Assembly: GCF_018326005.1 (NCBI RefSeq)
Contig: NZ_AP021903.1
Span: 1,986,001-2,050,000 of the forward strand
Source: Pseudomonas sp. Seg1
GTDB lineage: Bacteria; Pseudomonadota; Gammaproteobacteria; Pseudomonadales; Pseudomonadaceae
Direction: 5' to 3'
Length of the DNA stretch: 64,000 nt
A model generated the notes under the pieces. The model saw nothing but the letters and a program-made list of their open reading frames with translations. It searched no databases and had not been told where the DNA came from. Shown here in pieces: positions 53,101 to 60,736 of the stretch (its first letter is position 1; every line of letters starts with the position of its first letter). Both the position numbers and the translations under genes were made by a program.

Positions 53101-53704
53101 CACTGGAGCCGAGTGCGGAATAGCTTTTTACCTTCTGAACCCAGACCGGGGTGTTTTTTGGCAAGGAGGCGTGACGCAAATCCAGCTTGTGCGCTGCATT
53201 CAACAGCTTCTCGAGTTTGCCGCGCAGGCTGGCCGCATCTTCCGTGGCTTGAAGATTCTCCCTGATCATGCGCGGAGACGTTAATGGTCGCCGACTGGCG
53301 ATGTCGAACAGCAGATTTGGCAGCAGATAACTGTCTCTGCCACTGGCCGCTTTCATATGGGTTTCGATGTCGGTCAAACTGAATTGCAAAGAATTGACGA
53401 AAGAGCGCTTGGGTACTCGAAAGAAGGTGTTGTCACCGTTCAGGGGCTGGCCGTCGATTCTTGCACCCAGCGCATCGAGAGCTACCCGAGTCACCGAAAC
53501 CTGGCCAATTTCAAGTGGCCCGAAAAGCTTGTCGTTGAGATTCAGTTGGCTGGTGTAGGTTTTACTTGATGTATCGGTAGCGTTATTTCTCGCTGTTTTC
53601 AGATCGAGAGTGGACTCCGTGCGCGCATTGGCAGGCTGAGGGCCAATATCGTTAATGACAACGGAGTCGTGCTGTATTTCAGGCTCTTGTATAAGAGTGG
53701 CCAT
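50156..53704 (-). CDS. Large RTX-like protein with TcdA/TcdB-type hydrophobic region (putative toxin)
   Basis: 1182 residues, no cleavable signal peptide. Residues 195-360 carry hydrophobic helices (ALGSSVGIQSFGIFMGIRG; SAAMTVILGAAAMAGFSSAG) resembling the pore-forming/translocation region of TcdA/TcdB and MCF-type toxins (family recognition, moderate). Residues about 480-670 contain a few RTX-like nonapeptides: MGGGDDAIQG, LRGGAGNDSLIL, IRAGAGNDQIHL, WGGAGVDEYFI. These are expected to bind calcium and often mark type I secretion. The C-terminal 500 residues are beta-rich, of lower GC, and not recognised. No type I secretion genes are in the window. It heads the paralogue array on the same strand. 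Confidence 0.75.
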   Translation of the reverse strand: MATLIQEPEIQHDSVVINDIGPQPANARTESTLDLKTARNNATDTSSKTYTSQLNLNDKLFGPLEIGQVSVTRVALDALGARIDGQPLNGDNTFFRVPKRSFVNSLQFSLTDIETHMKAASGRDSYLLPNLLFDIASRRPLTSPRMIRENLQATEDAASLRGKLEKLLNAAHKLDLRHASLPKNTPVWVQKVKSYSALGSSVGIQSFGIFMGIRGVYEAIKADNVHEAVINGTGIVSEVGSIAVDVTVTHEASRMIKAGQHAFKDFAKTRFAVRLSRSGGLIGGALTLPFDIFTAIRSFTAAENTTGKQALDHYVSGALSITSAAMTVILGAAAMAGFSSAGPVGLIAGVMLAIGSQVYGAVRAVDDIDDYIELSIAERWETGFLAFCLQGPATDVQNRFLLAKAKIDHGKQLKETAKKLLEGQLKDTTEAIVNGSFDVELETTPIQKQNWWTKEWHWDSVSSPKIKDGNDTIDAREGVTDKTPGAEIGTAGENKGVVWFMGGGDDAIQGVEKKPNAFYFNAGKKQLTGGEKDDHFVFQGAVVSDPEDELADRWTLRGGAGNDSLILGKVEQKNRHWYKPVARYNIDLAAGTIEAIVLDRATGKELKRSAHSTLESIENVETVAGTSSTVTGTDERNVLKARGNDIIRAGAGNDQIHLLQAGASAWGGAGVDEYFIDKVPGTLSIFEDGEEDSVIVLNFRMELIDHFIVMEDGSLILMLNADSHEKTKLVIANVYEQKDGELRIKNKKITFFTKDQFYLAPDFPESVHRLGYVTLEATILKHGTPLQPIFLYSGVCKIKHKNYATYYIPRNEHPVFFDSIKRTEESIKIYLEYASNEITNVELACGMGVKTNCLHGLTNLTYHFGEKKLTFSTFSSFDVALYGTDKMERFLEVLAEGVQQKYVLVFNDGLMTSPRITKIIPPTKDDYSTDGYARWKTLQPFSSNYRASWPPLDLPENEAYTLSSRGACINFSPLSEQTALECLEGQGGTYILHLAANMNLKIATPGGLASASVRLPHSSTWELDATALGNVEIKLENNKLHIGTCTIHLPEYGSEDIIDTVHVIVENGIIKTVDLSFDLITITGVDARYFVEPPGPSVALSGVYSQVAELELPVRNATLKNYPTFELSYSFPKRRWATKPYITNIINRSHLDISGRCNHQLPKPQLTPLQESIIAFDSVPVS

Positions 53705-54173
53705 TTGAACATCCTTGTTCGGCGAAATATATATTGAGTGGCGTGGCTATACTACTGTTGATTTTTGACTGGTGTATATCGCCGGGTTGTTGCGATGTAT
53801 TGCATTTGTAAGAATCAATCGGTAAGTGGAAGTGACAATAAGGTGTGAAATAAGTTTCAGGGTTCTCTTGCCGTGACAAGGCCAGGCTGCGAGTTTTGCC
53901 TTTGTTTCCTGGTCTCGATCGGGTAAGAGACCGTATTGCGAAGCGGAGGAGTGGATGTTGTTGCTTGTATTCGTGGCTTGGGCAACATATCGCTGCACAA
54001 AGTTTTGCTGCGCTGGTGACTTATAATAAGGTTTTTCGAAGTGTTCCTGATAGTCGCCAAGCGCCGCTGTTCGCCAAAGTGTACGGAGTGATAAAAATAG
54101 CCATACTGGCTGCAATTGTTTTGCAATCAGAATGGCTATTTAACAACATCATCAGTAAGTTTGCCGTAACTTG
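53705..54173. other. AT-rich gap upstream of the RTX-like gene
   Basis: 469 bases without a credible gene; small frames on both strands overlap each other and have no recognisable product. Base composition is lower in GC than the flanks (for example CGAAATATATATTGAGTGG next to the RTX start), as often seen upstream of acquired genes. It should hold the RTX promoter. Confidence 0.55.
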
Positions 54174-54803
54174 TCAGTGGCTGCTAATCAAAGAAGCGGC
54201 TGCCGCTCCCCCGAACAATCCGGCACTGATGCGATTGAACCAGCTCTGGCCTTTACCGCTGCGCAGATACCGCGCTGCACCATGGGCGCCGAGGCCGTAG
54301 GCGAGTTTGCACAGCAGGTCCAGCACGGTCCAGGTCGCGATCATCACCAATAGTTGTGGCAGGAAGGGTTGTTCGGCGCTGAGGAATTGCGGCAGGAATG
54401 CAGCGAAGAACAGGATGTCCTTCGGATTGCTCGCGCCAAGCACAAAAGCACGGCCAAACAGCGCGCGGAAACGCGGTACCGGCGCTGCTTGCGGCACTTC
54501 AGCGCCTGTGGAGGGCTGACGCGATTGCTGCCAGCTCTGCCAGGCGAGGTAGAACAGATAGAGTGCACCGACAATTTTCAGCGCGCTGAAGAGTTTTTCC
54601 GAGGCGAGGAGCAGGGCGCCCAGACCCAGCGCGGAGGCGCTGAGCAAACAGATCGAGGCAAAGACACCGCCGAGAAACGCCGGGTATGAACGACGCAGAC
54701 CGTAATTCAGACTGTTGCTGATCATCAGCAATGACAGTGGCCCCGGAATGAGGATCACCACCAGTGCAGCGCCGCTGAACAGCAGCCAGGTTTCCAGACT
54801 CAT
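54174..54803 (-). CDS. LysE/RhtB-family exporter
   Basis: A 209-residue protein with five to six membrane segments. The LysE start pattern IPGPLSLLMISNSLNYGLRR (about 21-40) and ASNPKDILFFAAFLPQF (about 125-141) are diagnostic. It should export amino acids or related small metabolites. ATG at 54803 was chosen (GGAGC seven bases upstream); GTG at 54806 is the alternative. Confidence 0.9.
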   Translation of the reverse strand: MSLETWLLFSGAALVVILIPGPLSLLMISNSLNYGLRRSYPAFLGGVFASICLLSASALGLGALLLASEKLFSALKIVGALYLFYLAWQSWQQSRQPSTGAEVPQAAPVPRFRALFGRAFVLGASNPKDILFFAAFLPQFLSAEQPFLPQLLVMIATWTVLDLLCKLAYGLGAHGAARYLRSGKGQSWFNRISAGLFGGAAAASLISSH

Positions 54804-54840
54804 CACTTTGCTCCTTCTTTTTGTGGGTATTACGAGTGCG

Positions 54841-54868
54841 CAAAAGCCCCACCCGCGAGGGTGAGGCT
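54841..54868 (-). terminator. Terminator of the AzgA-type permease gene
   Basis: Minus-strand AGCCTCACCC, CGCG-type loop, GGGTGGGGCT (one mismatch), followed by TTTTG. Confidence 0.8.
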
Positions 54869-54893
54869 GATTTGAAGCGGAACCGCGTAGCGC

Positions 54894-56243
54894 TTACAGG
54901 AAGATGAACTTGGCGATGAAGATCGCGCAGAGCACCCACAAGCTCACGGAAATCTCTTTGTACTTACCGGTGCCGGCTTTCAGCGCCACGTAAGTAATGA
55001 AGCCCAGCGCGATGCCGTCGGCGACCGAGAAGGTCAGCGGCATCATGATTGCGGTGACGATGGCCGGAATGGCGTCGGTGGCTTCATCCCATTCGATATG
55101 GGCCATGCCGCCCATCATCAGCATCGCAACGTAGATCAATGCACCGGCGGTGGCGTAAGCCGGAATCATGCCGGCCAGCGGTGCGAAAAACATTGCCGCT
55201 ATAAATAGCACACCTACGGCGACTGCGGTAAGACCAGTCCGACCACCAGCGGCCACGCCGGCAGCACTTTCCACATAGCTGGTTACTGGCGGAACGCCCA
55301 CTACCGCACCGAATACGCTGGATGCGCTGTCGGCTTTCATCGCGCGGGACAGGTTTTCGATACGGCCGTCAGCGTTGACCAGATTGGCGCGCTGGGCCAC
55401 GCCCATCAGGGTCCCGGCGGTGTCGAACATGTGCACAAAGAGGAAGGCCAGCACCACGCTGATCATGCTGACGTTGAATACACCGGCCACGTTCATGGCC
55501 ATGAAGGTCGGCGCCAGACTAGGCGGGGTCGACATGATCCCTTCGTAATGCACGATGCCCAGGCCCCAACCGGCGAGGGTCACGGTGATGATGCTGATGA
55601 GGATCGCGCCGAACACCTTGTGGTAGCTGAGGATTGCGATCATCAGGAAGCAGATCGCGGCGAGCAGTGGGCCGGGTTCGCGCAGAGAGCCGAGTTTGAT
55701 CAGCGTGGCCGGGCTGTCGACGACAATGCCGGCGGTTTTCAGGCCGATCAGCCCGAGGAACAGGCCGACACCGGCACCCATCGCGAAGCGCAGACTGACC
55801 GGAATACTGTTGAGCAACCATTCGCGAATCCGCGAGAAGGTCAGGATCATGAACAACACACCGGAAACGAACACCGCACCGAGCGCGGTTTCCCAGTTAT
55901 AGCCCATGGTGCCGACCACGGTGTAAGTAAAGAACGCGTTGAGGCCCATGCCCGGTGCCAGACCCACCGGCCAGTTGGCGTACAGGCCCATCAACAGGCA
56001 GCCCAGCGCGGCGGCGATACAGGTGGCGACGAAGGCCGCACCGTGGTCAATCCCGGCATCGGCCATGATGTTCGGGTTGACGAAGATGATGTAGGCCATG
56101 GTGATGAAGGTTGTCAGACCGGCAATCAGCTCGGTCTTCACCGTGGTGCCATGCAAGCTGAGTTTGAAGATGCGCTCCAGCAGGCCATTGCGTAACGGCG
56201 GCGAGAGGTCCAGCGTCGATGCTTCGGATTTGCGGCTTTCCAC
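54894..56243 (-). CDS. AzgA-type purine permease (NCS2, adenine/guanine/hypoxanthine)
   Basis: A 449-residue protein with about 12-14 membrane segments. GLTTFITMAYIIFVNP (about 42-57), GLAPGMGLNAFFTYTV (about 93-108), LFVHMFDTAGTLMGVAQRA and SYVESAAGVAAGGRTGLTA are AzgA-subfamily signatures. It imports purine bases by proton symport. The TTTGTGTACAAA palindrome 130 bases upstream matches the motif in the urate-degradation control region. Confidence 0.92.
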   Translation of the reverse strand: MESRKSEASTLDLSPPLRNGLLERIFKLSLHGTTVKTELIAGLTTFITMAYIIFVNPNIMADAGIDHGAAFVATCIAAALGCLLMGLYANWPVGLAPGMGLNAFFTYTVVGTMGYNWETALGAVFVSGVLFMILTFSRIREWLLNSIPVSLRFAMGAGVGLFLGLIGLKTAGIVVDSPATLIKLGSLREPGPLLAAICFLMIAILSYHKVFGAILISIITVTLAGWGLGIVHYEGIMSTPPSLAPTFMAMNVAGVFNVSMISVVLAFLFVHMFDTAGTLMGVAQRANLVNADGRIENLSRAMKADSASSVFGAVVGVPPVTSYVESAAGVAAGGRTGLTAVAVGVLFIAAMFFAPLAGMIPAYATAGALIYVAMLMMGGMAHIEWDEATDAIPAIVTAIMMPLTFSVADGIALGFITYVALKAGTGKYKEISVSLWVLCAIFIAKFIFL

Positions 56244-56372
56244 AGCGAGTACTCCTCAAGAGTTTTATTGTTATTTCCAGGGCCGGACCCATGAGGGGTG
56301 GCAGCGGCCCTTTGAGGCATACGCGAATTTGTTGACCATGCGGTCAGGAACTCGCACGCTGTGGATTATGCT

Positions 56373-56384
56373 TTTGTGTACAAA
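56373..56384. promoter_or_regulatory. Purine-operator candidate upstream of AzgA-type permease
   Basis: TTTGTGTACAAA, a 12-base palindrome with one mismatched pair, shares TTGTGTACAA with the uraH-side site. Confidence 0.5.
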
Positions 56385-56456
56385 TAAAGCAAATATTGTT
56401 TTTGGTTTTGTTTACGAAAGGTCCGTCGATAGGGATATATCGCCTTCGAGGGCCTC

Positions 56457-56545
56457 ATCGCTGGCAAGCCAGCTCCCACAAATTTGAGTCGTTCTGCACA
56501 TCTGGGTGCACCGCCAACCATTGTTGGAGCTGGCTTGCCAGCGAT
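56457..56545. repeat. Inverted REP pair, GCTGGCAAGCCAGC class
   Basis: ATCGCTGGCAAGCCAGCTCC and its complement (with one change, TTGGAGCTGG) flank a 40-base centre. Confidence 0.88.
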
Positions 56546-56558
56546 AAGGCCAGATCAA

Positions 56559-57005
56559 TCAGTCGAGAACCGTCTGACTGTTCCCCAGCGCCAGATTGAC
56601 CGCCAGCCAGCCATTCACCGCCGCCTCCCCAGCCTCGGCAAATACCCGCTCCAGCAACTTCACCTGCTCACGCCGCAACGCCTGTTCAAACTTCGCTCCT
56701 TCGGCCGTTAATTCCAGCAGGCGCTTACGCTTGTCAGCCTGCGATGCCACGCTGTCGACCAGATGCATTTCCTGCAACTGGCGCAGCGGCATGTTCAGCG
56801 CTTGCTTGCTCACCCCGAGCAAAGCCAGCAACTCCTTGACGCTCAAATTCGGATAACGGGCGATGAAAAACACGATCCGCTGATGCACTCGTGACAAGCC
56901 GCGGCGCTCAAGCATTTCATCAGCTTTGGCGGTGAAGGCCTGGTAGCCGAAGAAAAACGCTTCCATGGCCTGTTGCTGACTACTGGGATTTTTAAGGTCA
57001 AGCAT
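56559..57005 (-). CDS. MarR-family transcriptional regulator
   Basis: A 148-residue winged-helix protein. The DNA-reading part is LSVKELLALLGVSKQALNMP (about 52-71) followed by wing SQADKRKRLLELTAEG. ATG at 57005 is preferred to TTG at 57023. It is divergent from the aminotransferase gene and a perfect AGTCAA/TTGACT dyad lies between them, so it probably represses both. Confidence 0.9.
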   Translation of the reverse strand: MLDLKNPSSQQQAMEAFFFGYQAFTAKADEMLERRGLSRVHQRIVFFIARYPNLSVKELLALLGVSKQALNMPLRQLQEMHLVDSVASQADKRKRLLELTAEGAKFEQALRREQVKLLERVFAEAGEAAVNGWLAVNLALGNSQTVLD

Positions 57006-57037
57006 GTTGACGTACTCGCTCAAGCTGTCGTAATTTC

Positions 57038-57054
57038 AGTCAATCAGTTTGACT
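57038..57054. promoter_or_regulatory. Candidate MarR operator
   Basis: AGTCAA, 5-base spacer, TTGACT: perfect 6-base arms in the 82-base divergent promoter, 33 bases from the MarR start and 34 bases from the aminotransferase start. Confidence 0.6.
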
Positions 57055-57087
57055 TATTTTTCATTCGCCTCGCTACAGGTGACCGCC

Positions 57088-58254
57088 ATGGCTTTTTCCG
57101 AACGTGTCTCGCGCCTTAAAAGTTCTTTGATCCGTGAAATCCTCGCCGCGGCCCAGCGTCCGGAGGTGATGTCATTCGCTGGCGGTCTGCCCGCTGAGGT
57201 CATGCTGCCGAAAGTCGAATGGGCCGACATGCCGCTGTCCCTCGGTCAGTACGGCATGAGTGAGGGCGAACCGGCATTGCGCGAGGCGCTGGCAGCGCAG
57301 GCGAGGGCGCTTGGGCTGGACTGTCAGGCGAGTCAGGTGCTGGTGGTCAGCGGTTCGCAGCAGACCCTCGATCTGACGGCCAAGTTGTACATCGACCAAG
57401 GCACGGAAATCCTCCTCGAAGCGCCGACCTATCTCGCCGCGCTGCAGATTTTCCAGCTGTTCGGTGCTGATTGCCTGACCGTGCCGCAAGAGTCCGATGG
57501 CCCGAACCTGGCGCAATTGCGCAGTCGTCTGGAGCAGCATCGCCCGGCGTTCATCTACCTGATTCCGACCTTCCAGAACCCGTCAGCTGTGCGCTACAGC
57601 GAAGCCAAACGCGCCGCCGTTGCAGCGTTGCTCGACGAGTTCGGCGTGACCCTGATCGAAGACGAGCCCTACCGCGAACTGACTTTCGACGGCGGCAGCG
57701 CCAAACCGATTGCCGGGCGCCTGAAAAAATCCAGCTGGATCTACACCGGTACGGTCTCGAAAACCTTGCTGCCCGGTTTGCGTGTCGGTTACCTGATTGC
57801 CAGCCCTGACCTGTTTCCGCACCTGCTAAAGCTCAAGCAATCAGCGGATCTGCACACCAATCGCATCGGTCAGTGGCAGGCCTTGCAGTGGATTGGCAGT
57901 GAGAAATATCAGCAGCATTTGAGTCAATTGCGCGGTTTCTACCGTGAGCGGCGCGACGGGTTTCAGGCGGCATTGGAAACGCATTTTGCCGATCTGGCTG
58001 ATTGGAATGTGCCGCAGGGTGGGCTGTTTTTCTGGCTGACGTTGAAGCAGCCGCTGGATACGCGGACATTGCTCAACGAAGCGTTGGCCAATGATGTGGC
58101 GTTCATGCCGGGCGAGCCGTTCTTTCCCGATCCGGATAAAAATCTCGGGCATCTGCGTTTGAATTTCAGCCATATCGATCCGGCGCGACTGGATGAGGGG
58201 CTCAAACGACTGGCGGCGGTGGTGCGCCAGGCGCAGGCGGCCGAGGCGGCCTGA
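57088..58254 (+). CDS. PLP-dependent aminotransferase, class I/II (2-aminoadipate-type)
   Basis: A 388-residue fold type I enzyme. FAGGLPAEVMLP near the N-terminus, YGMSEGEPALREAL, VSGSQQTLDL (PLP phosphate region), IYLIPTFQNPS, EDEPYRE and the PLP lysine in TGTVSKTLLPGLRVGY (about 223) are clear. The ATG at 57088 has AGGTGA upstream. The group includes 2-aminoadipate and aromatic or branched-chain transaminases lacking the GntR domain of MocR proteins. Substrate not determined. Likely under control of the divergent MarR protein. Confidence 0.92.
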   Translation: MAFSERVSRLKSSLIREILAAAQRPEVMSFAGGLPAEVMLPKVEWADMPLSLGQYGMSEGEPALREALAAQARALGLDCQASQVLVVSGSQQTLDLTAKLYIDQGTEILLEAPTYLAALQIFQLFGADCLTVPQESDGPNLAQLRSRLEQHRPAFIYLIPTFQNPSAVRYSEAKRAAVAALLDEFGVTLIEDEPYRELTFDGGSAKPIAGRLKKSSWIYTGTVSKTLLPGLRVGYLIASPDLFPHLLKLKQSADLHTNRIGQWQALQWIGSEKYQQHLSQLRGFYRERRDGFQAALETHFADLADWNVPQGGLFFWLTLKQPLDTRTLLNEALANDVAFMPGEPFFPDPDKNLGHLRLNFSHIDPARLDEGLKRLAAVVRQAQAAEAA

Positions 58255-58257
58255 GAA

Positions 58258-58289
58258 AAATAAACCGGCTCAAGGGCCGGTTTATTTTT
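58258..58289 (+). terminator. Rho-independent terminator of the aminotransferase gene
   Basis: AAATAAACCGGC and GCCGGTTTATTT form a perfect stem around a 6-base loop, with Ts after it. Confidence 0.93.
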
Positions 58290-58320
58290 GTCTGGGATTT
58301 GCAGAGCCTGTGCGGGCTCC

Positions 58321-58392
58321 ATCGCTGGCAAGCCAGCTCCCACAGGTTTTGTGAACGCCACAGATCACAGTGGGAGCTGGCTTGCCAGCGAT
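58321..58392. repeat. Inverted REP pair, GCTGGCAAGCCAGC class
   Basis: Two perfect 25-base arms (ATCGCTGGCAAGCCAGCTCC onward) with a short centre, between convergent genes. Confidence 0.9.
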
Positions 58393-58419
58393 GGGGGCAT
58401 CAGCAACACAACATCAACA

Positions 58420-58791
58420 TCAGACCGCCGCGAACCGCTTATCCAGATACTCAATGATCACCTTGGACTCATACATCCAGGTCGTCTGCCCATTCTCTTC
58501 AATGCGCAGGCAAGGCACCTTGATCCGGCCGCCCTGTTCCAGCAGCGTCTGACGATCCTGCTCATTGTTCTTCGCATCCTTCAGCGCCACTGGCACATTC
58601 AAACGACGCAGGGTCCGGCGGGTTTTCACGCAGAACGGGCAGGCGTGGAACTGATAAAGGGTCAGATCCTTTGCCGCAGCGTCTACTTGAGCCTGAGCAG
58701 CGGCGGGGCGGTTTTTCTTACCGGGACGGGTGATGAAGTCGACGAAAATGATCAGTTGGCCAAGGCCGACACGAAGCGCTTTTACGAACAC
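58420..58791 (-). CDS. Glutaredoxin/GST N-terminal-like thioredoxin-fold protein
   Basis: A 123-residue protein from a GTG at 58791 (AGG eight bases upstream). An N-terminal hydrophobic helix (LGQLIIFVDFITR) may anchor it to the membrane. The glutaredoxin motif CPFC is at 51-54 within YQFHACPFCVKTRRTLRRLN, and the cis-proline segment is IKVPCLRIE. It is a likely thiol-disulfide exchanger using glutathione. A frame extending to 58950 would run through the folE terminator and is rejected. Confidence 0.85.
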   Translation of the reverse strand: MFVKALRVGLGQLIIFVDFITRPGKKNRPAAAQAQVDAAAKDLTLYQFHACPFCVKTRRTLRRLNVPVALKDAKNNEQDRQTLLEQGGRIKVPCLRIEENGQTTWMYESKVIIEYLDKRFAAV

Positions 58792-58852
58792 GTTGAAAGC
58801 CTCACGGTACACATTGAGAAAGGCGCGCAGCTTACCCGATTTTTCGCAGACG

Positions 58853-58884
58853 AAAAAAAACCGGCGATCAACGCCGGTTTTTTT
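58853..58884. terminator. Hairpin with A/T flanks after folE
   Basis: A run of As, ACCGGCG, a short loop, CGCCGGT and a run of Ts form a symmetrical hairpin that can act in both directions. It ends folE (leftward). Confidence 0.92.
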
Positions 58885-58894
58885 CTGTAGCAAG

Positions 58895-59455
58895 TTACTT
58901 GATGAGGCTGAGGAACTCGCTGCGAGTCGCTGCGTTTTCACGGAACTCACCGAGCATCACCGAGGTGATCATCGACGAATTCTGTTTCTCGACACCGCGC
59001 ATCATCATGCACATGTGCTTGGCCTCGATCACTACGGCAACGCCCAGCGCGCCGGTAACCTGCTGAACCGCGTCGGCGATCTGGCGGCTGAGGTTTTCTT
59101 GAATCTGCAGGCGACGGGCGTACATGTCGACAATGCGCGCGACCTTCGACAGGCCCAGCACTTTGCCGCTCGGGATATACGCAACGTGGGCCTTGCCGAT
59201 GAACGGCAGCAGGTGGTGTTCGCACAACGAGTACAGCTCGATGTCCTTGACCAGCACCATTTCGCTGTTGTCGGAGCTGAACAGGGCACCGTTGGTGACC
59301 TCTTCGAGCGTCTGTTCATAACCGCGGCAGAGGTACTGCATGGCTTTGGCGGCACGCTTTGGCGTGTCGAGCAGGCCCTCGCGGGAGGCGTCCTCGCCCA
59401 GTTGGCCGAGAATCGCGGTGTAGTTCTGTTCCAGTGTCACAGGGGCTGATTCCAT
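58895..59455 (-). CDS. folE: GTP cyclohydrolase I
   Basis: A 186-residue enzyme. The catalytic and zinc motif is [20 protein letters not shown] (about 93-112), with [12 protein letters not shown] near 155 giving the second zinc cysteine. It makes 7,8-dihydroneopterin triphosphate for folate and pterins. Family members usually begin near [10 protein letters not shown], so a GTG a few codons in from the chosen ATG at 59455 is possible. A recombinase relic abuts its 5' end with only seven bases between. Confidence 0.95.
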   Translation of the reverse strand: MESAPVTLEQNYTAILGQLGEDASREGLLDTPKRAAKAMQYLCRGYEQTLEEVTNGALFSSDNSEMVLVKDIELYSLCEHHLLPFIGKAHVAYIPSGKVLGLSKVARIVDMYARRLQIQENLSRQIADAVQQVTGALGVAVVIEAKHMCMMMRGVEKQNSSMITSVMLGEFRENAATRSEFLSLIK

Positions 59456-59462
59456 AAGGGTT

Positions 59463-59798
59463 TCAGAGGGGTACTGTTTCTGTCTGTACCAATTTTGTAC
59501 CAATCAAGCTGTTTTCGAGCTTACCGAGTTCACCCCAGTCGGTGCTGGAATTGATCCATCGGGAGTAAGTCGATAGCAACATCTGAACGCTATGACCGAG
59601 CTGAGTGGCAATAAACGCAGGGTTCATACCCGCCATGAGGCACATGGTAGCGTAAGTGTGTCGGCAGTTGTATTGCCGGCGGGCGCGAATCCCCAATTCG
59701 GTCAGCGCGGCCTGGAAGTGTTTGTCGGTCAGTTCGAATGCGCGCTCAGCCCGCGACAGGTGTTTAAATGGCAGAAAAATAACCCGCCCCCAATACGC
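59463..59798 (-). pseudogene. Tyrosine recombinase (phage-type integrase) C-terminal relic
   Basis: About 110 in-frame codons with no plausible start. The catalytic C-terminus is intact: RRQYNCRHTYATMCLMAGMN (Arg, His box II), then TQLGHSVQMLLSTYSRW, containing the conserved LGH and the tyrosine nucleophile. Upstream, FLPFKHLSRAERAF looks like the preceding helix region, but an in-frame stop lies at 59799-59801 and the N-terminal two thirds are gone. It marks a past integration next to folE. Confidence 0.8.
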
Positions 59799-59838
59799 TC
59801 ACCGACATCCAGAGCGCCAGAGTAGATCTCTCACGTCA

Positions 59839-59861
59839 GCGATTTTATCGAGTAAAATCGC
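59839..59861. repeat. Perfect 9-base inverted repeat next to the integrase relic
   Basis: GCGATTTTA, TCGAG, TAAAATCGC. Its position 38 bases from the broken integrase end makes a recombination or operator remnant possible. Confidence 0.55.
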
Positions 59862-60051
59862 GAAAAACGTCAACCTTGCTATGGCGGCACTGGCCATTCT
59901 CACGACCTCTAATAACCTGCAAAGGTGCTACTGACACGAAGGCCACGTTCGCCTTTACCCTGTAAAGAACCCGCAGAGGTGCTGTGTGTCGAGGCTGAGC
60001 CTAGGCATTCGCAGGCAAGAAAAGTTGGGTGAAAAATTCAATTAAAATGAC

Positions 60052-60070
60052 GGCCCGAAAGGGCCTTTTG
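60052..60070 (+). terminator. Small terminator-like hairpin
   Basis: GGCCC, GAAA loop, GGGCC, then TTTTG; it precedes the orphan membrane-protein gene. Confidence 0.55.
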
Positions 60071-60115
60071 CATTACCGGGATGCGATTTTCGCACCTATT
60101 AGCCAAAGGAAAATC

Positions 60116-60736
60116 ATGGAAAGTTCAATCAATGATATGGCGTTCACAGAGCGTCGCCGCGTGCCTGTGAGAGCTTTACTAGGTGGAGTTGTATTCTTGG
60201 CGATGGCCATCCAGGGGTTCCGTATGGAGTCCAATGGAATCGCTGCGCTGCTGCTAGTGTGTTCGTTATGGTACCTGGGCATGGCGTGGCTGAATCGCAA
60301 CGCTGGTTCACAAACTTTGATGATCCTCAAGGCCAAGGGCATCTGGTTTTTCAATGCTGATGGGTTAGTTCCCTACACATCGATTGAAGCCACAGAGGTC
60401 GAATCGTACAGCGGGATAGCTCAGATGCAACTCAATACGGTACTTCATATCATTGCCGAAAAGGCTGACACCCTGCCGAACTTTAATGACAGCCGGTGGA
60501 AGATCTTTTTCAAAATGCCAAGTGCGCGTAAGGGTAAAGGCTTTCGTAAGCACCTTGTAGTGTTCAACTATGGTGGTCTGCGCGACGAGGACGGCAAAAA
60601 TGTCGACTATGACAACCTCGAAGAAGAACTTACCTACCGTATCGAAAAGGCTTACCAAGAGGAACATGAGCAGAGCAATCAAGTTTATGTGCCCTCATCG
60701 TCAGCAAACGATGCGCTGTCGCCTGTCACTCATTGA
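60116..60736 (+). CDS. Hypothetical membrane-anchored protein in island remnant
   Basis: A 206-residue protein. ATG at 60116 has AAAGGA six bases upstream; an in-frame start at 60029 overlaps the hairpin and is less likely. Two hydrophobic helices (about 18-55: ALLGGVVFLAMAIQGF and IAALLLVCSLWYLGMAWL) are followed by a soluble part that resembles a PH-like bacterial domain in pattern only (ILKAKGIWFFNADGLVPYTS). The C-terminus is acidic. Lower GC than the flanking genes and position beside an integrase relic suggest transfer. Function unknown. Confidence 0.65.
   Translation: MESSINDMAFTERRRVPVRALLGGVVFLAMAIQGFRMESNGIAALLLVCSLWYLGMAWLNRNAGSQTLMILKAKGIWFFNADGLVPYTSIEATEVESYSGIAQMQLNTVLHIIAEKADTLPNFNDSRWKIFFKMPSARKGKGFRKHLVVFNYGGLRDEDGKNVDYDNLEEELTYRIEKAYQEEHEQSNQVYVPSSSANDALSPVTH

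Larger units (their letters stand above)
56244..56558. other. Gap between the purine permease and the MarR gene
   Basis: 315 bases with no gene: the permease promoter and its operator-like palindrome on the left, an inverted REP pair on the right. Confidence 0.6.
59799..60115. other. Gap with island-remnant character
   Basis: 317 bases with no credible gene and no tRNA. It contains a perfect 9-base inverted repeat (59839-59861), two similar GCA(A/G)AGGTGCT words about 53 bases apart, and a small terminator-like hairpin at 60052-60070. Confidence 0.5.

Noticed and set aside
53896..54300. 134-codon plus-strand frame in the AT-rich gap
   Set aside because: Overlaps the end of the LysE gene, conflicts with minus-strand frames and shows no domain.
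58420..58950. Longer start for the glutaredoxin-like gene
   Set aside because: The extension runs through the folE terminator and into folE; GTG at 58791 fits family length.
59463..60115. Prophage or tRNA attachment site
   Set aside because: Only a recombinase fragment is left; no tRNA and no other phage gene seen.
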